64,000 nt of DNA from Acidobacteria bacterium 28-9. GTDB lineage: Bacteria; Acidobacteriota; Blastocatellia; Pyrinomonadales; Pyrinomonadaceae. The notes under the pieces are model-generated. The model had not been told where the DNA came from and did not search any database. It saw nothing but the letters and a program-made list of their open reading frames with translations. Shown here in pieces: positions 40,748 through 48,730 of the stretch. Both the position numbers and the translations under genes were made by a program. The stretch is taken from NCBI GenBank assembly GCA_002050355.1, contig MWYY01000058.1:1-64000 (forward strand). Reading direction: 5' to 3'. The stretch's first letter is position 1; each line of letters begins with the position of its first letter.

Positions 40748-40821
40748 CGGAACGTAGCGCAGCCTGGTAGCGCGCTTCCTTGGGGTGGAAGAGGTCGTGA
40801 GTTCGAATCTCGCCGTTCCGA
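40748..40821 (+). tRNA. tRNA-Pro (GGG anticodon)
   Basis: A complete cloverleaf: acceptor CGGAACG/CGTTCCG, D arm with GCGC AGCCTGGTA GCGC, anticodon stem CTTCC/GGAAG with loop TTGGGGT (anticodon GGG), T arm with GAGTTCGAATCTC, discriminator A. CCA is not encoded. An integrase remnant lies 75 bp downstream, so this tRNA may have served as an integration site. Confidence 0.95.
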
Positions 40822-40849
40822 CGCCTTTTAATAAATAAAATAAAAAGAT

Positions 40850-40892
40850 GGTTGCAATCCGGCGGCGCAGCTCCGGTTTTTGCAGCCATTTC
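40850..40892 (+). terminator. imperfect hairpin after tRNA-Pro
   Basis: ATGGTTGCA and CCGG on the left face CCGG and TGCAGCCAT on the right around a GC-rich loop. It lies 30 bp after the tRNA and could end its transcript, although no T run follows directly. Confidence 0.35.
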
Positions 40893-40896
40893 CCCC

Positions 40897-41152
40897 TCAG
40901 TTCACCCCGTTTGATTCCTGCACTTTTTCGTCCAGAGAATTTACCGCCTCAAACATTCCTTCCAAATCCGACTGCGCGTAAATTTTAGTTATTGCCAAAT
41001 CCGAATGCGCGAACAAATCCTGTATGATTAGCGGATTAACATTTCGCCGTATAAGCTCGGATGCCATTTCGCGGCGCAAATCGTGAAAATGAAAATTTGC
41101 TTCGCGCGTATCATCTTTTTTATTTATTTTCGCGTTGATTTTAGAGAACGTC
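40897..41152 (-). pseudogene. tyrosine recombinase (phage integrase), C-terminal remnant
   Basis: The minus strand holds FHFHDLRREMASELIRRNV (the H-x-x-R catalytic block), then LIIQDLFAHSDLAITKIYAQ with the second His and the nucleophile Tyr, ending shortly after. Only the last ~85 codons of the catalytic domain remain, and the coding sense runs out at the 3' end of the next gene. The core-binding domain is missing. Its place beside tRNA-Pro suggests a former integrated element. Confidence 0.75.
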
Positions 41153-41623
41153 CTCGCTTGGCAATTCGACTTGTTCGGGCGTTATGCCGAACATTTTCTT
41201 GTGCAGACGACTTACAAGAAATTGGTCGAAGAAAATAATAATTGCTCCGATAACGACACAAATTACGCCGAAAAACGGTCCAACCGAAAAACTTTCACTG
41301 CCGAGACCGCCACGATTCTTAAAGGACGAAAACGCCTCGTCAAACCAAAATGTTTGAAGGATTATAAAAATTGCAAAATACAAAAATGTCGTCCATAAAG
41401 CCCACGATTGTTGAACTCTCCAATACAAAACATTTGCTAAAACCAGCAGAAGTATCGAGGAAAGCCAGAGAAACAACCAAGCCAAATTCGAATAGTATTC
41501 ATAGTTTTGAACAACATTTACCGGCGCGTCAATGCTGGTTAACCAGTTGTAGGAATAAAAACTCAGAGAAGTTATAACTAACAACGCGATTGCCAAGGCA
41601 ACTAGATATATTTTGCTCCACAT
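41141..41623 (-). CDS. four-helix membrane protein of unknown function
   Basis: A 160-residue inner-membrane protein with four hydrophobic helices (about residues 5-25, 45-70, 78-98, 115-138: IYLVALAIALLVITSLSFY, LAWLFLWLSSILLLVLANVL, LWTTFLYFAIFIILQTFWF, FFGVICVVIGAIIIFF). No family recognised. A charged C-terminal tail is cytoplasmic by the positive-inside rule. Separated from the HtrA gene upstream by a strong terminator. Confidence 0.7.
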   Translation of the reverse strand: MWSKIYLVALAIALLVITSLSFYSYNWLTSIDAPVNVVQNYEYYSNLAWLFLWLSSILLLVLANVLYWRVQQSWALWTTFLYFAIFIILQTFWFDEAFSSFKNRGGLGSESFSVGPFFGVICVVIGAIIIFFDQFLVSRLHKKMFGITPEQVELPSEDVL

Positions 41624-41665
41624 ATCAGTGTTTGTATCACAGAGTCATAAATAAAACAAAAAAAT

Positions 41666-41700
41666 TTGGCAATTATCGAAAGTTTTTCGATAATTGCCAA
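41666..41700 (-). terminator. intrinsic terminator after the HtrA gene
   Basis: A perfect 16-bp stem TTGGCAATTATCGAAA / TTTCGATAATTGCCAA with a 3-base loop. On the minus strand it is followed by ATTTTTTTTG. Strong Rho-independent terminator for the protease gene. Confidence 0.85.
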
Positions 41701-41716
41701 GGTCAAATTTAGCTTG

Positions 41717-43252
41717 TTATTTGCCCGGCGCAATCGTTAAATAAATAGTTTGACCTCTACGATTTAGCAGAAGTAAAACAGGTCTATCATCCGATTTTTC
41801 AAGAGCGGACTGCACGTCTTCAATTGTAGCGACGGGATTTCGGTTGATTTCCAAAATAACATCGCCGCGACTGATGCCTTCTGCCGCTGCCGCGCCATTC
41901 GGGTCAACCTCCGTTACAACTAAACCTTTTGTATCCGTCGGAACTCCCAATTGTTTTAGAATTTCCGGCGTTGCGGGCTGCAGGGAAAGATCGAGTTTGC
42001 CGTTTTCCGATGAATTGTCCGTATCATTTTTTTCTTCGTTAGATTCACTTTTTTGCGCTTTATAGGTTTCAAGTTCATCGAGCTTTACGGTAAATTCCTT
42101 ATTTTCACCGTCGCGCAAAACCGTCACTTTTATTTCAGTGCCGGGAAGCGTTCCTGCAACCTTATTGCGAAGCGTATTCGGGTCTTCAATCTTTTCACCA
42201 TTTATTGCAACGATAACATCATCTCGCTTGATTCCGGCTTTTTCAGCCGCGCTGCCTTTTTTGACATCATTGATGAGGACGCCCTTTTTATCTTTAACAT
42301 TAAAGTTTTCGGCGAGAGCTTCGGTAATCGGCTGAATTCCGACGCCGAGCATTCCGCGCCGGACTTGTCCGTTTTCGACGAGCTGTTCCATAACGGATTT
42401 TGCCATATTAGAGGGAATCGAAAAACCGATGCCGATATTTCCGCCGCCTTGCGAATTAGATAAAATCTGCGAATTAATGCCGATAAGCTCGCCATTTAAA
42501 TTAACCAGCGCGCCGCCGGAGTTTCCCTGATTTATCGGCGCATCGGTTTGCAGAAAATCTTCAAAGCTGCCGCCATCGCTTAAACCCGTGCGCCGACCTT
42601 TAGCGGAAATAATTCCGGCTGTAACGGTTTGACCGATTCCGAGCGGGTTGCCGATTGCCAAAACGATGTCACCGATGCGAACGTTGTCGGAATTGCCCAA
42701 ATTTAAAAAAGGAAGATTTCCCCCTTCAATTTTCAAAACCGCCAAATCCGACGCCTGGTCGGAGCCGATGATTTTCGCTGGAAAACTGTCGTTGTTGTTC
42801 ATGGTAACGACAATTTTCTCCGAACCCTCAACAACGTGAAAATTTGTCAGAATCGTTCCGTCTGCGCTGATGATTACGCCCGAACCGACGCCGCGCTGAA
42901 GTTGCGGACGCTGCTGTTGAGGTTGCTGCGGCATATTTCTAAAAAAATCACGCAGTTGCGGGTCATCAAGAAAAGGGTTTTTCTGCATCGAATCCACTGC
43001 TCTGTTTTTGTGTTCGGCGTCGATCTGAACAACCGCCGTAGAAGTTTTTTCAACCACGTCCGAATAAGACGCACGAACGCCGTCCACCACAATCGGAGCA
43101 GGCGGCGCCGAAGAAGACGATTGATTTTGAGCGGTAGAAGAAGTGTCTTGAACAGGCAGAAAGTTTGTTTTACATCCGTTAAAAAAACAAACAAATAAAA
43201 GGAGAACAAAAAAAGACGGTAATTTTACTTTGAATAACATATTTTTGAACAT
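41717..43252 (-). CDS. DegP/HtrA-family serine protease, lipoprotein
   Basis: Envelope quality-control protease of 511 residues. The N-terminus has a hydrophobic segment with a lipobox-like FFNGC (Cys27), so it may be a lipoprotein. A Pro/Gln/Ser-rich stretch follows. The trypsin-like domain carries the full triad: His in LTNFHVVEG, Asp in ASDLAVLKI, Ser in NQGNSGGALV. Two PDZ domains (about 300-395 and 420-510; GMLGVGIQPIT, GAAAAEGISRGDVILEIN) complete a DegP/DegQ/MucD-like layout. The start shown has an alternative Met five codons inside. Confidence 0.92.
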   Translation of the reverse strand: MFKNMLFKVKLPSFFVLLLFVCFFNGCKTNFLPVQDTSSTAQNQSSSSAPPAPIVVDGVRASYSDVVEKTSTAVVQIDAEHKNRAVDSMQKNPFLDDPQLRDFFRNMPQQPQQQRPQLQRGVGSGVIISADGTILTNFHVVEGSEKIVVTMNNNDSFPAKIIGSDQASDLAVLKIEGGNLPFLNLGNSDNVRIGDIVLAIGNPLGIGQTVTAGIISAKGRRTGLSDGGSFEDFLQTDAPINQGNSGGALVNLNGELIGINSQILSNSQGGGNIGIGFSIPSNMAKSVMEQLVENGQVRRGMLGVGIQPITEALAENFNVKDKKGVLINDVKKGSAAEKAGIKRDDVIVAINGEKIEDPNTLRNKVAGTLPGTEIKVTVLRDGENKEFTVKLDELETYKAQKSESNEEKNDTDNSSENGKLDLSLQPATPEILKQLGVPTDTKGLVVTEVDPNGAAAAEGISRGDVILEINRNPVATIEDVQSALEKSDDRPVLLLLNRRGQTIYLTIAPGK

Positions 43253-43450
43253 CTAAAATTTCTAATTTTTACAACTTGTAATTGACAGCCTTAATTTTAC
43301 CTTATGTCGTCACTGTTTGAAAAATTAAGTTTAAATCGCGCAACAAAAAATGTGTTACGAGAAAATCATAATTTAAGTTCAAAATAATCAGTTAAAAATT
43401 TTGAAAATATCATTTACATTTTCTGCGAAAAAATAAAAGATAAACGAACA

Positions 43451-44566
43451 ATGAAACGCGGTTATATTAAAATTTTGCTGCCTTACGCTCTCGCCATCGT
43501 TGGCACGGCAACTTTGTCGACAGTAATGCTCGCGCTGGGAAATCATTTTAATCCGACGACGGCGGCGCTTATTTTTTTACTTTTCGTTTTATTTCTAGCC
43601 GCCGTTTTTTCGAGTAAGCCTGCGCTGGTCGCATCCGTTCTGGCGATGCTTTGTTTCAATTATTTTTTTCTGCCGCCGGTTGGAACTTTCCGCGTTGCCG
43701 AACCGCAAAACTGGATTGCACTTTTCGTTTTTTTAGTCGTCGCCGTAACTGCTGGGCAACTCTCTGCTAAGGCTCGTCAGCGCGCCGAGGAAGCCGAGCG
43801 CCTTTACCGCGAATTGCAGACGGCTTTTGAAAAAGCGAGCCAAGCCGAAGCGCTCAAACAAAGCGAGAAATTGAAATCTGCGCTGCTCGATGCCGTAACG
43901 CACGACCTTCGCACACCGCTGACTTCTATAAAAGCCTCGATTACAATGCTTATCGAAGAACACGAACAGCAACAAGAAAAAGACTCTATACATTTGACGC
44001 TCGAAACGGAGGGGCGCGGTGAACTACTCGAAGTCATTAATGAAGAAACCGACCGCCTTAATGATTTTGTCCAATCAATGGTCGAACTTGCACGTATTGA
44101 AGCGGGCGAATTCAATTTACGAAAAACGCGCGCTGAAGTCGAAGAAATTGTTTCTAACGCCGTGCAGCGAGCAGGAAGTTTAACGGCGAAATACTGGTTG
44201 AAAGTCAACCTGGCAGAAAATTTGCCGCCGCTTTCGGTTGATTCGAAAGCGATTGCCGAAGTCATTTATAATCTGCTCGACAACTCCGCGAAATATTCAC
44301 CGGAAGATTCGACGATTGAAATCGCCGCCGAACGAATAGGCAGCAAAATCCGATTTTCTGTTGAAGACGAAGGCATAGGCATTGCCGACACCGATCGTGA
44401 AAAGGTTTTTCAAAAATTTTACCGCGGCGACAAAAGTAAGAAAGGTTTTGGGATGGGTTTGGCAATTGTGCGCGGCATAATTGAAGCGCACGCCGGAGAA
44501 ATTTGGATTGAAAACGGCAAAAAAAAAGGAAGTCGGTTCATTTTCGATTTACCGATTGAGATTTAA
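43451..44566 (+). CDS. KdpD-like sensor histidine kinase lacking the Usher/USP part
   Basis: A 371-residue membrane kinase equal to the C-terminal part of KdpD: a DUF4118 four-helix region (residues 8-110, containing FNYFFLPPVGTFRV), a linker coil, HisKA with phospho-His in AVTHDLRTPLTSIK, and HATPase with LLDNSAKYSP, VEDEGIGI and GFGMGLAIV. The N-terminal KdpD and universal-stress domains that sense K+ and c-di-AMP in long forms are absent, as in several short KdpD homologues. The damaged kdpE follows. Confidence 0.88.
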   Translation: MKRGYIKILLPYALAIVGTATLSTVMLALGNHFNPTTAALIFLLFVLFLAAVFSSKPALVASVLAMLCFNYFFLPPVGTFRVAEPQNWIALFVFLVVAVTAGQLSAKARQRAEEAERLYRELQTAFEKASQAEALKQSEKLKSALLDAVTHDLRTPLTSIKASITMLIEEHEQQQEKDSIHLTLETEGRGELLEVINEETDRLNDFVQSMVELARIEAGEFNLRKTRAEVEEIVSNAVQRAGSLTAKYWLKVNLAENLPPLSVDSKAIAEVIYNLLDNSAKYSPEDSTIEIAAERIGSKIRFSVEDEGIGIADTDREKVFQKFYRGDKSKKGFGMGLAIVRGIIEAHAGEIWIENGKKKGSRFIFDLPIEI

Positions 44567-44638
44567 GAGGAATTACATAGGTAGATGCAGAGAAACCAAG
44601 TCAAAAACAAAAACAGGGAAGTTAAAAGAATTTTTTTT

Positions 44639-44666
44639 GTTATTAATCTTTCGTTATTAATCTTTC
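44639..44666 (+). repeat. 14-bp direct repeat between the KdpD-like and kdpE genes
   Basis: GTTATTAATCTTTC occurs twice in tandem (44639-44652 and 44653-44666). It lies in a 130-bp AT-rich spacer where kdpD and kdpE would normally abut, so the spacer may be inserted material. Confidence 0.6.
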
Positions 44667-44700
44667 GTTTTTCTATGCTTTATGAAAGACAGGAAAAAAA

Positions 44701-45390
44701 ATTTTAGTCGTTGACGACGAGGCGCAGATAATTCGCGTATTGCGGCATATTTTGGCGTCGCACAGTTACGAGGTTCGCACGGCGAGCGACGGCGAAGCGG
44801 CATTTGAATTGTTTCTTGACTGGCAGCCTGATTTGGTCGTTACCGATTTGCAGATGCCAAACGTTGGCGGGTTGGACTTATGCCGCCGGTTGCGCGAGAT
44901 TTCGCAAGTTCCGATTGTTATCTTGTCCGTGCGCGATGAAGAAAAAACGATTGTCGAAGCTCTGGACGCGGGGGCGGACGATTACGTCACAAAGCCTTTC
45001 GGAACAAACGAACTGCTTGCCCGCATGCGCGCGAATTTGCGGTATTTGCCGGAAAAAACAACCGAGTTTGTTGACGCCGGAGATTTTCACGTTGATTTTT
45101 CGGCACACAAAGTTTCGGTCGCGGGTGAGGAAATTCATCTGACGCCGAAAGAGTTCGACCTGCTCGCCTTTTTAGTTTAAAATCCCGACAAAGTTTTGAC
45201 GCACACTGTTTTGCTGAAAAAAATCTGGGGCGCGTATTATGTCGAATCGCCCGAAGCATTGCGCGTTCTCGTCGGCTCGCTCCGCAAAAAAATCGAGAAG
45301 GATTTTTCCAAACCAAAATATCTTTTGACCGAGCCTTGGAGTGGCTATCGCTTCATTCCAAATCCACAAATCTTTATAAAATCTTTATAA
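44701..45390 (+). pseudogene. kdpE: KdpE-like OmpR/PhoB response regulator, two lesions
   Basis: The coding sense is continuous from ILVVDDEAQIIRVLRHIL through the receiver (Asp in LVVTDLQMP, Lys in YVTKPFG) into a winged helix (LTPKEFDLLAFLV), where a TAA at 45178-45180 interrupts. The rest of the same frame, NPDKVLTHTVLLKKIWG to GYRFIPN, is intact to 45390. At the 5' end no usual start codon precedes ILVV in frame: an ATG at 44682 is out of frame across a run of A. CAA to TAA plus a slip in the A run would explain both. A start inside the receiver (44740) would lack the first strand. Confidence 0.8.
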
Positions 45391-45429
45391 CTTCTTCACG
45401 CCTTTTTTATATCTTTTTTTGTAACCTAA

Positions 45430-45578
45430 TTGCTTGATAATTTGTCGCCGAAGATCTTGTGAAAAAAATCACGGGTGGGAACCAATCGTTTGGGGCTAAA
45501 CGTTTTTGAGAAAAACGCGGAAGACTTCTTTGCTTCCAGCACGTCAGCTAACCTCGCAGGCAAGAAAGGAAGGACAGG
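45430..45578 (+). promoter_or_regulatory. cyclic di-AMP riboswitch (ydaO/yuaA type)
   Basis: The conserved ydaO blocks appear in order: GTCGCCGAAG (45444-45453), GGGTGGGAACCAA (45473-45485), GGGGCTAAACG (45492-45502), a GGAAG...CTTCC stem (45519-45537), CGTCAGCTAACCTCGCAGGC (45542-45561) and GAAAGGAAGG (45564-45573). In established cases these RNAs bind c-di-AMP and switch off K+ uptake and cell-wall genes. Here a terminator follows at once, so ligand binding should stop transcription. Downstream lie two small envelope proteins and a KimA-like K+ importer, the classic target. Confidence 0.92.
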
Positions 45579-45590
45579 GAATTTTACCAT

Positions 45591-45627
45591 AAAAGGTGCG
45601 TTGCCGCTTGTGCTTCGCGCCTTTTTT
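45591..45627 (+). terminator. riboswitch expression-platform terminator
   Basis: AAAAGGTGCG (45591-45600) pairs with CGCGCCTTTT (45616-45625), with one G-U pair, followed by further T residues. It lies 13 bp after the riboswitch core and 17 bp before the first gene, as expected for a c-di-AMP OFF switch. Confidence 0.85.
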
Positions 45628-45643
45628 GTTTGGAGAAAAATTT

Positions 45644-45928
45644 ATGTGTGTAGCAGTTATGGAAAACAAAAAAGTCAAAACAAATGAAGCTAAAAATTTT
45701 TCATTTGTAAATTTTGTCGGTGCAATGGGCGGACTCGTCAGCGGTTTTGTCTTGATTTTGTCCGGTTTTATTCTTTCGGCGGTTTCGCTTTTTACCCGAA
45801 CAAATTTTAACGGTTGGGAAGTGATTTTGATTGTGACAGGTTTTATATTTTTAGCAATGGGAGCGCATTTTTTGGATTTAATTGATAGAAAAAATAAGGT
45901 GAAAAGAAAACAAAAATTAAATTTATGA
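45644..45928 (+). CDS. small two-helix membrane protein under c-di-AMP riboswitch
   Basis: A 94-residue protein, first gene after the riboswitch terminator. Two hydrophobic helices: about residues 24-47 (FVGAMGGLVSGFVLILSGFI region) and 58-80 (VILIVTGFIFLAMGAHFLDL), then a very basic tail (RKNKVKRKQK). No family recognised. The start at 45644 is fixed by GGAG at 45632-45635, eight bases upstream; an upstream in-frame start would lie inside the terminator. Its stop overlaps the next gene's ATG. It may help or modulate K+ import. Confidence 0.72.
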   Translation: MCVAVMENKKVKTNEAKNFSFVNFVGAMGGLVSGFVLILSGFILSAVSLFTRTNFNGWEVILIVTGFIFLAMGAHFLDLIDRKNKVKRKQKLNL

Positions 45929-46620
45929 AATTACTAATTTTCATTTTTCTGCTTTTATCGGTGATTGAAACTCGCGCGCAGCAGACGGTATTTAATGTTC
46001 CGTCGGCGGACGTTTTGGACAAAGGAAAAGTTTATCTCGAACTTGATGCGAGCTTTAAGCCGAACAATCAAGCGGCTCTGCGGAGATTTTCGTCATTCGT
46101 TCCTCGCGGCGTGGTCGGAATCGGGAACAATGTGGAAGTCGGTTTGAATTTAATCGGCAATCTTAGTCCCGGAACAGACGTAACGACGCTTGTTCCAGCG
46201 GTTAAATATCGTTTCTATCAAAACAAAAAGAAAGACCTGACACTATTTGCCGGGACTAATTTCTATATTCCGGTGCAAAACAAGTCTTACAATTTCGGAA
46301 CTTACACTTACGCAGCGGTCGCCAAAAGTTTCAAAACAAACACCCGATTGACCGCGGGCGCGTTTGTCTTTTCCAAGAACGTCGTTGCGCCGAAAGCGGC
46401 TCGCGGCGGCGGACAATTCGCCGTCGAGCAAACAATAAATTCAAAACTGACGATTTCGGCGGATTGGCTCACAGGTAAACATTCAAATGGATATTTCACG
46501 CCGGGCTTCAGCTACAAACCGACGGCTAAGATAACGACTTATTTCGCCTACTCTGTCGGCAACGCAGACGCAAATAAAGGCAATCACTTTTTCCTGCTGG
46601 AACTCGGATATAACTTTTAA
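45925..46620 (+). CDS. outer-membrane beta-barrel-like protein in the kimA operon
   Basis: A 231-residue exported protein with a signal peptide (1-18, ending TRA-QQ). The rest is made of alternating amphipathic strands (KVYLELDASFKP, NVEVGLNLIG, TTLVPAVKYRFYQ, KLTISADWLTG, KITTYFAYSVG) and ends in an aromatic residue (LELGYNF), the signature of outer-membrane barrels. Overlaps the 94-residue gene by 4 bp and precedes kimA by 9 bp, so all three are probably under c-di-AMP control. Function unknown; a porin or envelope sensor for ion flow is possible. Confidence 0.72.
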   Translation: MKLLIFIFLLLSVIETRAQQTVFNVPSADVLDKGKVYLELDASFKPNNQAALRRFSSFVPRGVVGIGNNVEVGLNLIGNLSPGTDVTTLVPAVKYRFYQNKKKDLTLFAGTNFYIPVQNKSYNFGTYTYAAVAKSFKTNTRLTAGAFVFSKNVVAPKAARGGGQFAVEQTINSKLTISADWLTGKHSNGYFTPGFSYKPTAKITTYFAYSVGNADANKGNHFFLLELGYNF

Positions 46621-46629
46621 AAAAATAAT

Positions 46630-47448
46630 ATGTTGAAATCACTTAAGCGTTACTTGGTTGGAAATCCAATTTCGACCGAGCAGGCGCAGCACGAAAGGTT
46701 AAATAATAAAACAGCTTTAGCTGTATTTTCATCAGACCCGTTGTCATCCGTCGCTTATTCGACCGAAGCGATTCTGTTTGTTCTGCTCGCGGCGGGAACG
46801 ATTGCGACCAGCTATCTTGTGCCAATCGTCATCGGCATTACGGTTTTGCTGGGCATTCTTGTTTTATCTTACCGGCAAACGATTCATGCATATCCGTCGG
46901 GCGGCGGCGCGTATATCGTCGCCAAAGATAATTTAGGAACTACACCGGGTCTGGTGGCGGGCGCGTCCCTTTTGGTTGATTACATTCTGACGGTTGCCGT
47001 TTCAATTTCCGCCGGTGTCGCGGCTCTTACGTCGGCAGTGCAGGGAACAAGGTTCGAGTTTTTGCAAGACCACCGGGTGGCAACCTGTATCAGCCTGGTT
47101 GTTTTAATTACGCTGGTTAATTTACGCGGCGTGCGCGAATCGGGCGCGGTCTTCGCCGGTCCGACTTATCTCTTTATTTTTTCAATGCTCGCGCTCGTCG
47201 TCGTCGGATTCTTTGATTATTTCACGACCGGAGACGTGATACCGACACCGGCAGCCGACCAACTTCATTTTGATGAATCGGTAGGCGGCATAGCCGAAGG
47301 CGGTTTGACGGGCTTCGCGCTCGTTTGGCTGCTGATGCGCGCTTTTGCCGCCGGATGCACGGCTCTGACAGGTGTCGAGGCAATCTCAAACGGTATTCCG
47401 GCTTTCAAAACACCAGAATCGAAAAATGCCGCCAAAACATTAACCTGA
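46630..47448 (+). CDS. kimA: KimA-like potassium importer, N-terminal part (in-frame TGA)
   Basis: APC-superfamily K+ importer related to B. subtilis KimA (YdaO). The N-terminal half shows LKRYLVGNPISTEQAQHERL, FSSDPLSSVAYSTEAILF (ion-site helix 1), YPSGGGAYIVAKDNLG, LVDYILTVAVSISAGVAAL and FAAGCTALTGVEAISNGIPAF. The frame is closed by TGA at 47446-47448 inside a membrane segment, where the family has Trp (KTLTWMATI). The coding sense continues unbroken in the same frame. The riboswitch at 45430 strongly supports the KimA assignment. Confidence 0.85.
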   Translation: MLKSLKRYLVGNPISTEQAQHERLNNKTALAVFSSDPLSSVAYSTEAILFVLLAAGTIATSYLVPIVIGITVLLGILVLSYRQTIHAYPSGGGAYIVAKDNLGTTPGLVAGASLLVDYILTVAVSISAGVAALTSAVQGTRFEFLQDHRVATCISLVVLITLVNLRGVRESGAVFAGPTYLFIFSMLALVVVGFFDYFTTGDVIPTPAADQLHFDESVGGIAEGGLTGFALVWLLMRAFAAGCTALTGVEAISNGIPAFKTPESKNAAKTLT

Positions 47449-48648
47449 ATGGCGACAATTATGGGGGTTCTGGTACTCGGAACAGGATTTCTCGCCTATA
47501 AAATCAACGCGCATCCGTCGCCGGATGAAACTTTGGTTTCCCTAATGACCCGTCATACATTCGGCACGGGCGTTTTTTATTATTTTGTACAGGCGGCGAC
47601 GGCAGCGATTTTAATTTTAGCGGCGAACACCGCATATGCGGATTTTCCGCGATTGGCAAGTTTGCTGGCGGCAGACCGCTTTCTGCCGCGCCAGTTTGCC
47701 AATCGCGGCGACAAACTCGTTTATTCAAACGGCATCGTTATCCTTGCCATTCTTTCAATCGTTCTCATCGTCATCTTCGGCGGACACGAACAGGCGATGC
47801 TGCAGCTTTACGCGCTCGGCGTTTTTCTTTCTTTCACGCTTTCGCAATCGGGAATGATTGTTCACTGGCTGCGAGCGAGAAAGGTAGAAGAAGCAAAGGA
47901 ACGCATCATCAAGCAGGAAGAAGCCGAACAATTGCACCGCACCGAAGACCCGAGCGCAGCGAGTCACCGGCAGGAACGACTCAAAGCAATTGAACGCGAC
48001 GAAGGCGGCAACTGGGTTTTCTCCATAATCATCAACAGTTTGGGCGCAATCGTTACATTCGCCGTGCCGATAGTAATCGGCACAACGAAATTTACGCACG
48101 GCGCGTGGGCAGTTATTGTTCTAATCCCGCTGATTGTTCTGATGTTCCGCGCCATAAACGGGCATTACAAATTAGTCGCGGCTCAATTATCGCTCGATAA
48201 ATTAACAAAGCCGCTCGACGTTGAAACGATGGGACATCGGGTGATCGTTCCGGTTTCAGGCATTCATCGCGGTGTGCTTCCGGCGCTGAAATACGCAAAA
48301 AGTATCAGCGGGAAAAACGGTCAGATGAAAGTAACAGCTGTTTATGTCGAGATAAATCCGCAAAACACTGTAGAACTCAAAAAGCAGTGGGAAACGTGGG
48401 GCGAAGGAATTCCTCTGCAAGTACTTGATTCGCCGTTTCGCTCGGTAACCGCGCCACTCTTTAAATTTATCAATGACGAATCTGAACAACATAAAAATTC
48501 GATTACAACCGTCGTGCTTCCTGAATTTGTCCCATGCGCTTGGTGGCAGCTGCTGCTGCACAATCAAACAACGCTAATAATAAAGGGAAGATTATTGTTT
48601 TCGCGTAATATAGTTGTAACAAGCGTTCCGCATCATTTGCGAAGGTAG
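47449..48648 (+). CDS. KimA-like potassium importer, C-terminal part
   Basis: Continues the kimA frame straight after the TGA: the ATG at 47449 directly follows the stop, so restart of translation is conceivable. It contains the remaining membrane helices (IMGVLVLGTGFLAYKI, FVQAATAAILILAANTAYADFP, FLSFTLSQSGMIVHWL, FAVPIVIGTTKFTHGAW) and the soluble C-terminal domain (HRVIVPVSGIHRGVLPALKYA) that in KimA dimerises and binds c-di-AMP. Combined length of both parts is about 672 residues, somewhat above the 607 of B. subtilis KimA. Confidence 0.82.
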   Translation: MATIMGVLVLGTGFLAYKINAHPSPDETLVSLMTRHTFGTGVFYYFVQAATAAILILAANTAYADFPRLASLLAADRFLPRQFANRGDKLVYSNGIVILAILSIVLIVIFGGHEQAMLQLYALGVFLSFTLSQSGMIVHWLRARKVEEAKERIIKQEEAEQLHRTEDPSAASHRQERLKAIERDEGGNWVFSIIINSLGAIVTFAVPIVIGTTKFTHGAWAVIVLIPLIVLMFRAINGHYKLVAAQLSLDKLTKPLDVETMGHRVIVPVSGIHRGVLPALKYAKSISGKNGQMKVTAVYVEINPQNTVELKKQWETWGEGIPLQVLDSPFRSVTAPLFKFINDESEQHKNSITTVVLPEFVPCAWWQLLLHNQTTLIIKGRLLFSRNIVVTSVPHHLRR

Positions 48649-48730
48649 CCAAAGGATAAGCCGCGAATTCACTAGAAAAGATACAAAAACCAAATAATGA
48701 TTTTTGCTTTCTTGCAAAATTTTTTCGTAG

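Noticed and set aside
40748..41152. Intact prophage or island at tRNA-Pro
   Set aside because: Only the last part of the integrase remains and no phage structural genes or direct attachment repeats were found.
46630..48648. TGA recoded as Trp or Sec
   Set aside because: TGA ends several intact genes here (for example at 3601 and 14291), no selenocysteine insertion element is seen, and only one gene is affected. A point change or sequence error is simpler.
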